Positions 37,386 through 47,458 of a stretch of 64,000 nt of DNA are shown here, piece after piece. The position numbers and the translations under genes are program-made. The stretch is from Gossypium raimondii (Eukaryota > Streptophyta > Magnoliopsida > Malvales > Malvaceae): assembly GCF_025698545.1 (NCBI RefSeq), contig NC_068567.1:58347371-58411370 (forward strand), read 5' to 3'. Positions within the stretch are counted from its first letter, which is position 1. Each line of letters starts with the position of its first letter. The notes under the pieces are model-generated. The model was given only the letters and a program-made list of their open reading frames with translations, did not search any database and had not been told where the DNA came from.

Positions 37386-37949
37386 GGGCATATTGATGTG
37401 GAAGTTGAATCCAACTTTTTGGCTGCATGAGTCGCCAATAGCTCATCACTTTCAAAAGTTAGAATTTAAAAGAAAAAAATATTATAAGAAGATTTGGTCT
37501 CTTTTAAGAAAAAGGATGTCGTGTAAAGGTTCAAAATCCTTCTTGATGAAGTCCTCGAATATGTTCAGTAGTCCAAACTCTAATATGAATATCCGATACA
37601 GATGTGCCCGATACCTTTTAGGATAATTTCTCTATACACATATCCAAAATGTGTAGATAAAAAACACAGGTAGATAAAAAAACACCCATAGGAAAGATCA
37701 TAACTATAAAAGGAGGCAACCATAGTCTATACAAAGCGGCAGTGCAGTTCAAAAATATAAAACAATACCCTGTATAGTTGAGACAACCTTTTAAAATAAC
37801 TTTATTCTCGTTCACTGACTCTAAAATGATGTGGCATTGAAACTTTCTGATGTCTGCCACTCCTTTACTACTAAGATATAAAGAAAGAGAAGCAAGGAAA
37901 GATTCACATCAACCATCACAAATTGTATACTAAAAGATAGGATAACAAT

Positions 37950-38024
37950 AATGTCATCCATGACCAGGTGAGATAATGTCATCCATGACCAGGTGAGATA
38001 ATGTCATCCATGACCAGGTGAGAT
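37950..38024 (+). repeat. Three exact 25-bp tandem repeats
   Basis: Unit AATGTCATCCATGACCAGGT plus GAGAT, three identical copies, then the single-copy continuation CAACTGTGATGCTCAAC. The equivalent spacers (about 6970 and 48320) hold one copy, so the expansion is private to this unit. Confidence 0.9.
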
Positions 38025-39924
38025 CAACTGTGATGCTCAACAGCATCTTTCTTTTTTTAATAATGGACATTTTAAAGATCTCAAAGTAGTAGCTCTCTCC
38101 AAAGTTGGTAGGTATTATCTTAAGTTGGATTTCTTTGTTTAAGAAATCATAAATGTTGGTATTTCATATTATTTTCACAATACTTTTGATGATAACCGAT
38201 TGTTAAGTAATGATTAATTTGCTCTGCACTTTGTAGTTCTCTCTACTTAGCACTGGTAATCATTTATAAGTAAAAAGATTGTAAGTGATGGATATGTAAA
38301 TAGCTCAAAATTTTCCAAATTTATTATGTAAGTGATGGATACAATCGCTTTTGCCCTCTCTGTTCCTCTTTCACAGTTAATCCCTTCAAGGCCAAGAATT
38401 ATAGCTAAATCTTCAGGCTCTTTCCCTTTTATTTTCCTCTGTCAATGAAGGGATCTTTAAAATCTTATGAGCTTCTATATGTAATGAAAAGGGTGATAAA
38501 GCGAGGTTTCCATAAAGCAACCATGTTTTGAAAAGGGTATGAACTATGGGCTCCAACGGTCAAACAAAAGAAGCAACCAAACCAAGCCAGATTTTATATG
38601 CTTATGTGGAATGCATTCTTTTAAACATTCTTTAATTTGTAATCCTGAGGAGGAAATGAATGGGGAGTAGGCCATGTGATATAGAGATTTAGACTCACAT
38701 TACCTGCTTTTTTCCAATGCCCAAATCAGCAATAAAAGCAACACAAGAATGAAGGCAATTCGAGGCTGGTTTTTGTCAACATTTTTCAAGGAAAACATAG
38801 CATAGGATGATTTTGGACTTTAATGTTGTTTGCTGAAGTAAAACTGCCACATCAGGAGCATTCCCTACATGGCATGATGGCATTAGGAGTCTAGATTCTG
38901 AGTCTTTAAATGAAATCAGTAAAGTTGTTAATAGGGCGGCAAAGGGGTTGCCTGGCTTTCAAAGGTGCTTGCAACACGAAAAATGAAAAATTGGTAAGAT
39001 GACATTAGTATAATCTCCGGAACTTTAAAACTTCATTATCGTATTTCAGTCTGAGAACAAATTTTATGCAAAAGTCATTAGCAGAAATTGCCTAAATATG
39101 TTTAGTAAATGCTTGTTCCGTACAGACCCTTTCATTACCATCCCTAACGGAAGTTGTTTGCCTCTGATCACAAGCACTACTTTTACCTGATGCAAGTTAA
39201 CCATTGTTAAAATGACATAGATGTTTATCCTTGGGTTGCATTTAGGTGATGCCTGCAGTTTCTCCAATATCTCATACTATAATACAATTAGTTGTATGAG
39301 AAATTTTCATGGAAACAAAGTAAAAAAAAAAACAAAAAGAGGCGTTTGCGAGTCTAATATCTCAAACCCACCCACCTGTGAAAAACAGTACAAATCCCAA
39401 CAGAAATCTACCTTGAATTAATCATGAAACATCATATACTTGACCATATGCGAAGCAAGCCATAACAGAAAAAGCACCTTGAAATAGACATATTTGTTCT
39501 TGTGCTAATGGTTGCAATAGAGAAGGGAAGCAAAAATAGTTGCCAGAATGCTGTCCTACTCATAAATCTGCCACATTTGACTTGCCTATTCCACATATGC
39601 CTACATAAATGCATGTAAGTCCTCTCCCTGTGGCTTATTTAGAGATTAAACACATTACACACAATTTGTGGTTTCAAATAGCATATCTTATTCAGGCTAC
39701 AATGGACAATTCTAGTATAAGTCAGACATGTTTGAGAACATATTCGCGCCAGATATAAAGAATCCCAGTAAAAAGAAAGTAAAAATCAACATAAAATATA
39801 TTTTGATTTTGATCCTTAATTAAGGATCGTATATTCAATCTACAAAAACCTTTTTTTACATTTGTAACAGTGATTTACTGATTACTCTTCCACATTTCAT
39901 CGAGAAAACAATCTCTTAAGTCAC

Positions 39925-40816
39925 CTAGAAAGTGTCTACATCATCCAGTCTCTGTGAGATTGCCTGCTGCAGACATTTGAAAGCTTTCTGATAATTCAAG
40001 AACCCCATGAACCAGATATCGAAACCATCCACTGTCACAATTTCCATGTACTTTTGACATGGTTTCTTCATGTTCTCACTCTGGTTCACCCCCTTTATTT
40101 TCTCAACTGGAACCACAACCTTGTAATGGACTCTCACATATTCCCCATTTGGACAAGGGATTTTGATTGATCTCTCACTGCAAAAGGCAACCTTTTCAGA
40201 TGAGATGAAAAGTAGGCCTGCAATAGGGCCTGCTGTTGTTGATAAATAACATTGGCAAGCCTTTAACAGCTTCTCTCCTTCTCTGAAACTAAACAACTGC
40301 TTGAAAACATTCTCCAACCCTCCTACTTGAAGAATCCTTGCCCCTAAACTCAGCTTTCCCTTCACTGTTTCACTAATCTTTGGTCCCAATCTTACTGCAG
40401 TTTCAATAAATAAATAAATAAAGTAAACTTTAGCTTTCATTTCACTTTAATCTTAAAAGACATTAATTAATAGCTGATAGCATAATAGTGTTTCATACCA
40501 TGCTCTCGGACACCGTGGGCGAAGGTACCAGCTTTCTTCCCTATCAAGTTCATCCTTTTGAGTACAAAGTTCCCTTTACTTGCAGTTACAAACAGTTTCC
40601 CATTAGAAAACGAAACATCTTTAATTACCATGAAATTCCCATATCCACAATTAGTAAATATTGAAAGGGAGACCTACTTTTTGTAGCCCCTTGTGATGAA
40701 ATGTGGTATTGGCCTGCAGCATCAGGTAAGTATTGCTTTGAGGTTCTTCTCTCCACTCCATATGCTGTTGCTTTGAGTGGAACTCCAATAACTTGTTCAA
40801 GTAGCTGATTCTTCAT
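39925..40816 (-). CDS. GRAM-domain protein, GEM-like (array copy D), damaged intron 1 acceptor
   Basis: Exons by homology: 40816-40678, about 40579-40499, and 40394-39925. The coding frame is intact and nearly identical to copy B (GLENVF, NPNGEYVRV, FLNYQKAF). The intron 1 acceptor, CAG|GC in copies A-C, reads CAA|GT here (40580-40579 region), so the normal AG is gone. Using the AG one base later gives a frameshift and early stop. An AG six bases downstream (exon from 40573) keeps frame and drops two residues, Ser47-Lys48-Gly49 becoming a single Arg. So it may be a hypomorph, mis-spliced, or a new pseudogene. The open frame extends upstream to 40960, but MKNQ at 40816 is the conserved start. 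Confidence 0.75.
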
Positions 40817-40910
40817 TCTTTTTGGATGAATGAAATGGAATACAATTGCCAACAAGCTGTTGAGTGTTTCTTCAGGTTGTGATGAATCTTGTTTTTTGGG
40901 AAATGGTGTG

Positions 40911-40918
40911 TATTTAAA
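40911..40918 (-). promoter_or_regulatory. Conserved TATA-like motif, gene D
   Basis: TTTAAATA on the minus strand, about 100 bp upstream of the ATG. The gag-only element begins about 265 bp further upstream. Confidence 0.5.
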
Positions 40919-40955
40919 GGGGGTGTAGATGTGGAAGTTGAATCTAGCTTTTTGC

Positions 40956-41182
40956 TGCATGAGTCACCATTAGCTCATCACTTCCAAAAGTTAGAATTTA
41001 AAAAAGGAAAGATTATAAGAAGATTTGGTTTCTTTTAAGAAAAGGATTTTGTGTAAGGTTCAAAATCCTTCTTGATGAAGTTCTCCAAGTCCAACATGGT
41101 CAATAGTCCAAACTCTAATATGAATGTCGAATACAGGCATATTCAGCATACATTCGAATACGGGTAAATAGAAAACGCCTAG
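40956..41182. repeat. 227-bp flank duplicated on both sides of gag-only copy 2 (left copy)
   Basis: Matches 44515-44741 at 225 of 227 positions by eye; the two differences are close together near 41001-41005. It ends GCCTAG immediately before the 5' LTR. It is promoter-side DNA of gene D. Confidence 0.9.
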
Positions 41183-41806
41183 TGTCACGGGCCGCAGTTC
41201 AAAGCCCGTGACCATCGCACCAAATGCATCCAATGGGGGTCTATTGCTTAGATGGGGATCATTTGGCCCACGAGAACTGGCCCGATTCAAAGAGCTACTT
41301 GATAAGCCTGTCAGATTGAAGCCTGGTTGGCCCGATAACGAGGAGATGGCAACTTAGGCTATTATGGTAACTAATCTTAGAAGATAGAGGGAATCATATA
41401 TTGTAAAGATTAGATTAGATTTGATATGGCATATCTTGTAAATCCCTAAAATAAAGGGATATGATTAATCTCGTCCGTCGATGTATTTGTATCTTAACCG
41501 TCGGTTTTGGGGGAGCTCAACTATAAATAGAGAGCCTCCCCCTCATTTGTACTCACTCCTGAATTGTTTCATTATTCTTTGTGAATAAGAATTGAGAGCA
41601 TTTACTCAAACACTTTGCGAGCGCTCTTTCTGTTGTTCTTTTGTAGCTTCTTTTGGCACAATCGCTTCCGCTATACAAATTGGTGCCTTGGAGGAGTTCT
41701 AAGGAATCCTCACTTTTGGGCTTAAAAGCTGACTTAGGCGAGTTTGGAGCAAACGGATCGCCTAAGGCCGCACGGTTTGCGAGACGAAAGGTCTAGCCTC
41801 GTGACA
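41183..41806 (+). repeat. 5' LTR of gag-only element copy 2
   Basis: Begins TGTCACGGG and ends CTCGTGACA. TATAAATA at 41522-41529 is the probable promoter. It holds an untranslated copy of the gag C-terminal codons (about 41183-41357). Confidence 0.9.
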
Positions 41807-41872
41807 AGTGGTATCCGAGCCAAGGTTTGAACCAAGTAATATTCGAGTTGTTGGTTCAAAGGCACCGTTGAG

Positions 41873-44091
41873 ATGTCAAAAGAAGAGTTCGAACAAAGGT
41901 GGGCGAGGAAGTCTTTGAGGGAGACATTATCGGCAGTAGAGGAACGTATGGGAAAACTCGAAGGATCCATGGAGGATGTAAAGGAGGCACTCGATGGGGT
42001 CGAGGATCGCATAGTAAACTGGAAGGAGCAGTCCAGAGACTATGTAAAGATGTCTCTTGGTTCCACCATGGATAAGGTAAACGAGTTGTTTAATTCACAC
42101 AGGGATAAGCTGTCGGATAGGAACGATGCTCTCGAGGCCATGATGATGGCTTTGAAGGAGGAAACAATGGCCACGACGAGGGCTCTGAGCACAAGAATAG
42201 AGGAGCTTGAGGGAGAGCTGGCCTTGTGTCGAGCAGTCGTAGGGAAAGGAGTGGCAAATCAAGACTCGATGTGAGGATGTCCCGGCCGAAAGAGTTTGTG
42301 GGGACAAGGTCTGCATGTGAGGTGGACAATTTCTTGTGGAGGATGGAAAACTACTTCTGTGCCAAAGGCATCATGGAGGATGCGGTTAAGGTAAACACCG
42401 CTTCAATGTTTCTTACTGACATTGCGCTTTTATGGTGGCGAGGTAGGACCACGGATAAAAGGTATGGTGAGATTGGGACGTGGCAAGAGTTCCAATGCGA
42501 ATTGAAGGGACAGTTTTACCCAGAGTTTGCCGAGGAAGAAGCTCGGGCAAAGTTGCAAGGGATAACGCAACGGGGCACAGTGGGGGAGTATGTTCGAGAG
42601 TTCAAGGAACTTATGCTCCAAGTTTCAGATGTGACTGATGAAGAAGCATTGCTTGCTTTTCAAAAGGGATTGAAGCCGTGGGTCAGACAGGAGGTGGAAC
42701 AAAGAGGTGTCCAAAAGCTGTCGGAAGCCATGACGGTAGTTGAGTCCGTGGGTAAGCTTGGTCTAGGGAAAGACAAGCTTGGGTCTTCCAAGTCCGAGGA
42801 AAGGGGCGTATGTGGAATGGATCACAAGGAAGACATTGTTGATGGCAATGGCAACGGCGTCAATGGTGGTAATGGGAAACCACGAGTTGGGAAGAAAAAA
42901 CCCAAGAGGAAAAGGGACAAGCTGAAATGCTTTCTCTGCGACGGTCCACACTTGTTAAAGAAATGTCCAAAGAAATTCGCGCTTAAGGAGAAGCCGGTAT
43001 GTAAGGCCTTGGTACTTGGTTCGAGCGCAAGGGGTGTCGAAGCCAAGGAGGCCGAAAGCGAGAAGAAGCCAGTGGAGTGCTTCTTGTGTCAGGGTCCACA
43101 TAGGTTGCGGAAGTGTCCGATGAAGTCTGTCATCGAGGGGAACGATGGAGCAGACAAGGAGCCCAAGAAGCTTGGTTCGAGCAAGGGAAAAGCCGAAGCC
43201 AAGAGGGCAAAGAGGAGCAAAAAGAAGCAAGTAAAGTGCTTCTTGTGCCGTGGTCCGCATGAGTTGCGGAACTGTCCAAAGCAAGCCGGAGTCAAAAGAA
43301 AGGCAACGTCTGAGCTTGGTGAGTCGTCGGAGGGACTTCCACCCAAGGAAGAGGTGAGTTTGTCATCGAACTTAGTGGAGAAAGTTGCGATGAAAACAGT
43401 GAAGTTGGGACCAATGAGGCTCAAGTTGAGTGAAGCGTTAGAGTTGGCCGAGTCATCGACAAGGCTTCCACCTATGGGAGAGGTGGGTGATGCATCGGAC
43501 TTCAAGGGAAAAGAAGTGATGCATGAGGGACAGTTGACCAGAGTAAATGCGAAGGTACATTCCGAACACTGTGATAGTGTTTTGCATTCTAACTTGTTGA
43601 CTTGGCGAGAACGTAGGGGCCCTTTCGAAGTTCTTGAGCAAAGAGGCCGAGAGACTGTGGGCAAAGCGAAGCCAAGTGTGGCGAATCAAGAGGATTCTGT
43701 TCGAGCGAAGTTAGAATGTGGGCAAGAGAGCGACATAGCTTCTTGTCATCGAGATGTACAAACGAGTAGGACGAATCGAGTTAAGAAGCGACGTAAGCCG
43801 AGGCAAAAGTCCCGAAGGAAGGGAAAGGCTAAGGCGTTGAGACGAGACCGAGGCGAATCCAGTCAGTGCCATTCGGAAGTCGCAACGAGGACGTTGCGAG
43901 AATGGGTGGGGGAGAATGTCACGGGCCGCAGTTCAAAGCCCGTGACCATCGCACCAAATGCATCTAATGGGGGTCTATTGCTTAGATGGGGATCATTTGG
44001 CCCACGAGAACTGGCCCGATTCAAAGAGCTACTTGATAAGCCTGTCAGATTGAAGCCTGGTTGGCCCGATAACGAGGAGATGGCAACTTAG
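41873..44091 (+). pseudogene. gag of gag-only element copy 2, one frameshift
   Basis: The natural start is ATG 41873 (MSKEEFEQRWARKSL), a charged, coiled-coil-like N-terminus that runs to a stop at 42274. A net 4-bp loss relative to copy 1 near 42260-42285 shifts the frame. The main frame continues to 44091 with the Retrotrans_gag core (about 42290-42760), three zinc knuckles C-x2-C-x3-H-x4-C (CFLCDGPHLLKKC, CFLCQGPHRLRKC, CFLCRGPHELRNC, around 42927-43275), a basic Arg/Lys-rich region, then WVGEN encoded by the polypurine tract, and about 58 codons inside the 3' LTR. The Lys/Arg content suits nucleic-acid packaging. No enzyme domains. A downstream product from 42226 is formally possible but not expected. 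Confidence 0.85.
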
Positions 44092-44514
44092 GCTATTATG
44101 GTAACTAATCTTAGAAGATAGAGGGAATCATATATTGTAAAGATTAGATTAGATTTGATATGGCATATCTTGTAAATCCCTAAAATAAAGGGATATGATT
44201 AATCTCGTCCGTCGATGTATTTGTATCTTAACCGTCGGTTTTGGGGGAGCTCAACTATAAATAGAGAGCCTCCCCCTCATTTGTACTAACTCCTGAATTG
44301 TTTCATTATTCTTTGTGAATAAGAATTGAGAGCATTTACTCAAACACTTTGCGAGCGCTCTTTCTGTTGTTCTTTTGTAGCTTCTTTTGGCACAATCGCT
44401 TCCGCTATACAAATTGGTGCCTTGGAGGAGTTCTAAGGAATCCTCACTTTTGGGCTTAAAGGCTGACTTAGGCGAGTTTGGAGCAAACGGATCGCCTAAG
44501 GCCGCACGGTTTGC
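43917..44514 (+). repeat. 3' LTR of gag-only element copy 2, truncated
   Basis: Missing the terminal 26 bp present in the 5' LTR. The gag frame ends inside it at 44091. Confidence 0.9.
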
Positions 44515-44741
44515 TGCATGAGTCACCATTAGCTCATCACTTCCAAAAGTTAGAATTTAAAAGAAGAAAGATTATAAGAAGATTTGGTTTCTTTTAAGAA
44601 AAGGATTTTGTGTAAGGTTCAAAATCCTTCTTGATGAAGTTCTCCAAGTCCAACATGGTCAATAGTCCAAACTCTAATATGAATGTCGAATACAGGCATA
44701 TTCAGCATACATTCGAATACGGGTAAATAGAAAACGCCTAG
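44515..44741. repeat. 227-bp flank, second copy with the empty insertion site
   Basis: Follows TTTGC of the truncated 3' LTR. Same sequence as 40956-41182, but CGCCTAG continues into AGGAAAGACATGACTAT, the uninterrupted target also recognisable in the gene C spacer (about 37692). Confidence 0.9.
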
Positions 44742-45416
44742 AGGAAAGACATGACTATAAAGGGAGTCGAGCAATTTAGAAACTGTCAAAAGCCACCTGA
44801 AAGCAAACTAATTTAATTTGGTTTAATTAATTTTGCAGGAAATCTATGGAAAAGGCATAGTCTGCCTGTATAGTTGAGACAGCCTTTTAAAATAGCTTTT
44901 TTCCCTTTTAAAACAATTTCATACATGCAATTCAAATTCAATTTTTCATACACAATGATAAGTATATATAACCATCTTACACCACTTCATTTGAGTATAT
45001 AACCAATAAAATTATTTAAAATGATAAATTTTTAATATAATGTATTTTATTGCTCTTACTTATGACTTAAAATCTTAGATTAAGTGGCTCAAACTTTAAA
45101 GAGAAGTTTAAAACGAACCAATATTTGAAAGATCATTTTGATGCCAACTTGCCATATATACCAAAAATGAAAATTCATTGGTAACAGTGAAATCAGCTAT
45201 CAAACACCAAAGAAATTAAAATACACAAATATGTATCACCATTACAACCCTGATAAAAAAAAAATAACACCAGCACAAAATACGCCAATAATTCAAACAC
45301 AAGAATAATAGAGCTCATCTCCGACGGTAACTGTAACAGCAACACACCCTTCCACTCACAACCAAAAGAGCTGAAACATTCTGATTTCCTGTGAACTTTT
45401 TTCTTATTTGTCAGAC
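44742..45416. other. Gene D spacer remnant, then left part of an inserted gene-bearing segment
   Basis: 44742-44910 continues the gene D spacer (GTTGAGACAGCCTTTTAAAA). At 44896-44910 lies CTTTTTTCCCTTTTA, repeated exactly at 47949-47963. 44911-45416 is unrelated to other spacers and holds the presumptive 3' UTR of the six-exon gene. Nothing else seen. Confidence 0.65.
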
Positions 45417-46073
45417 CTATTCATCATGTGATGAGAAAAAAGCAAAATAGGCAAACAGTTTCGTCACCAACAGATTATCAGCAAAACCCACTACTAAACC
45501 ACTTTTCTTAGCCACGTTGAGGGTCGCTGCCCACTTCTTCAACATGTTCCACTTGCTATACTCAAGTGTCAACTCTACCATCTCCTTTACCGCGGCACAA
45601 ACCAGAAGTAGACTAACCTTATGAACATCAGCAGTAGCTTCCCCACGAGCATTTTCAATCTGGGTTGCAATAGGTTCAAGGTAATCTGGAGGTCTCCCCC
45701 AGCCAGTGTCCTTCAATGCTAGTTCTAACCCATCGTAATCTGAAATACCCACTTCTATGTTGTTTTCGTCATAAAGTTGACTTGCCAATTCACAAAAATT
45801 AGACCGCAACTCCTCTTGACTCACAAAACTTCCGTTGCCTTGATCAACAGGACTAGCAAGACCATTGGTTTCAGTACTAAAATTAGACGGTAACTTCTCC
45901 CTAGTCGGCAAATTTCTGTGGTCTTGATCAACAGGAATAACATGACTATTAATTTCAGTACTTTTTCGTAACCATGGAAATGCTGAAAAAAACTGAAACA
46001 ACAAATGTAGAAAACATGTTATAATTTCCTATTAATCATTAAATATATTACAAACAGAAGATAGATGGATGGA

Positions 46074-46112
<39 letters not shown>

Positions 46113-47458
46113 GTGTGTGTGTGGTACCATTGTTTTCAGAGCCTCCACGCTGAATTCCTGAGATTAAAGAGAAGGATAAACAAATCATCAAGATGGAGAG
46201 ATTTAAACATGGGCAAGTTGAAGAAATACTCGACACGTTGTGATCTGATGCACTGCAGTAAACGGGGAGGCACGAGAGATATGGTCTGATCATATTAGGG
46301 TTTCTGGTTTAACCGTAATGAAAATCTAAGTCCCATGTTTGATACGTATTCAAACACAGGTATGATGTACAATCCTTCAAAAGCATTCCTAATACATAGA
46401 AAGCCTTGTGCAAAAAGTGAACATAGCTGATACAGACGATTGAATCTGAGCAATGTTCTAAGAACCAGACTGGTTCTCAGCTCAACCACTTCAACAATAA
46501 TAAAATAGAAATAAAAAAAATCCATAGCCGGTTGAATCATTACTTCTCTTTATTCCAATTTCAGGTTTTTTACATGTTCATAGCTCTTTACTCTATTTCA
46601 GATTATACACCACCGATCGGACCATCAGTTCCCTCTTCAACTGGCAAGTCCAATTTGGTTTTGACAATGCTAAATCTGAGTAAGATTGATGAAAAAGACA
46701 CTTACGAAAATGTACACATACCATACTTCCGGAGAAGATTCCGTTAAGGTTGTTTATATTGGTTAAGTCCTGAATAAAACCAAAGATAGAAAGTTAGCAT
46801 TGAAGATTTAGAAGATAATCAAACTAGAAATTAGATTAGCGCGGCATGAAATCAAACTTTAATTAAATTTATTAAGAGTATTTTAATATTAACGCTAACA
46901 TACCTTTAGCCGTTGTTCATCTAAACCTTCAATTTTCTCTCCTACAGCAAGTAATTCATTCTTCGCGTTTCCCTCTGTTAAAACTCCGTTCTTGTAGTTG
47001 CTCTTGATTAGCTGGAGGTTTTGCTTTTCGGTTTGGATATCAGATCGGACTGGCCATTGAGTTTTGATTTGCTTGAGAGTGCCGAGAACTTCTGGTAAGA
47101 GATGAGAAGCATTTTTGGCCATCATCGTTTGAACTACCAATATAACAGATTCCATGTCTGCCATCTTGTCCTTGATTTTACCAAGACAACGAGTTAAAAA
47201 ACAAGGCATGAAAAAAAAATGCAAAAGCTCAATTAGGAGACTCACGTTCTTCATCTTTCTATCAATTCGATCCTTGAGAACTTTCACGATTTTCTCCACA
47301 GATTTCTTCGCGATAAGCTCTTTCAGATTGTTCTCCGGTGGATGTTTCTCGGAAGTCGATGCTTCACCGGTATCAGAGATTCCCTCACGCCGGCGCCGTT
47401 TTTTTTCCAGAAAGTTATCGGAAGCCAATTCCTTGTTTTTCTTCCTTCTACTCGACAT
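45417..47458 (-). CDS. Uncharacterised nuclear-type protein, five coding exons plus a 5' UTR exon
   Basis: I do not recognise this family. Coding exons by GT-AG sites and frame: 47458-47246, 47170-46904, 46769-46722, 46157-46128 and 45992-45417, 377 aa. The start ATG 47458 is the first Met after an in-frame stop in the 5' exon. Residues 1-30 carry a basic cluster (SSRRKKNKE, EKKRRRREG) resembling a bipartite nuclear signal. Residues 45-160 look helical and charged. Residues 161-186 come from two tiny exons (48 and 30 bp). Exon 6 has two similar stretches (PVDQ...REKLPSNF and PVDQ...QEELRSNF) and a hydrophobic, helical C-terminus (VSLLLVCAAVKEMVELTLEY). A 75-bp intron (47245-47171) is a multiple of three and has no stop, so retention would keep frame. 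It lies in a segment bordered by 15-bp direct repeats. Confidence 0.7.
46073..46122 (+). repeat. (GT)n/(CA)n microsatellite beside a 5' splice site
   Basis: GT repeat with GTAT interruptions. On the minus strand it is a CA repeat starting just inside the intron, a few bases after the GTAC donor of the 30-bp exon (46157-46128). Confidence 0.9.

Larger units (their letters stand above)
37269..39924. repeat. GRAM array spacer between genes C and D
   Basis: This is the only full-length inter-gene spacer free of large transposons, so it serves as the empty-state reference for the others. It includes GTTGAGACAACCTTTTAAAA followed directly by the ACTGACTC stretch, meaning no gene insertion there. 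It also has a 25-bp triplicate at 37950-38024. No credible gene; the open frames at 37291-37626 and 39064-39614 are chance or repeat. Confidence 0.65.
41183..44514 (+). mobile_element. Gag-only LTR retrotransposon (TR-GAG-like), copy 2, 3' LTR truncated
   Basis: 5' LTR 41183-41806 (624 bp) and 3' LTR 43917-44514 (598 bp, lacking the last 26 bp). Over the shared 598 bp they differ at 3 positions, so the insertion is very young. The primer-binding site is 41809-41820 (TGGTATCCGAGC, one mismatch to the Met-type site), and the polypurine tract is 43904-43916. Only gag is encoded. The 5' flank ends CCTAG. The 3' LTR stops abruptly at TTTGC and joins a second copy of the left flank that holds the empty insertion site. 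Confidence 0.9.

Noticed and set aside
39925..40440. Exon 3 frames beginning MKAKVYFIYLFIE or MKAKVFIFE in the GRAM genes
   Set aside because: The first residues are intron sequence before the CTGCAG (CTACAG in copy A) acceptor; the proteins start in exon 1 at MKNQ.
40817..40960. N-terminal extension of GRAM copy D (frame from 40960)
   Set aside because: The extension crosses the TATA-like motif and has no counterpart in copies A-C.
42090..43689. Several antisense open frames opposite the gag of copy 2 (and matching ones at 2289-3753)
   Set aside because: Shadows of the gag coding strand; they appear in both copies only because the DNA is homologous and show no domains.
46065..46289. Cys/Val-alternating frame on the plus strand
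   Set aside because: Product of translating the GT microsatellite; it lies in an intron of the minus-strand gene.
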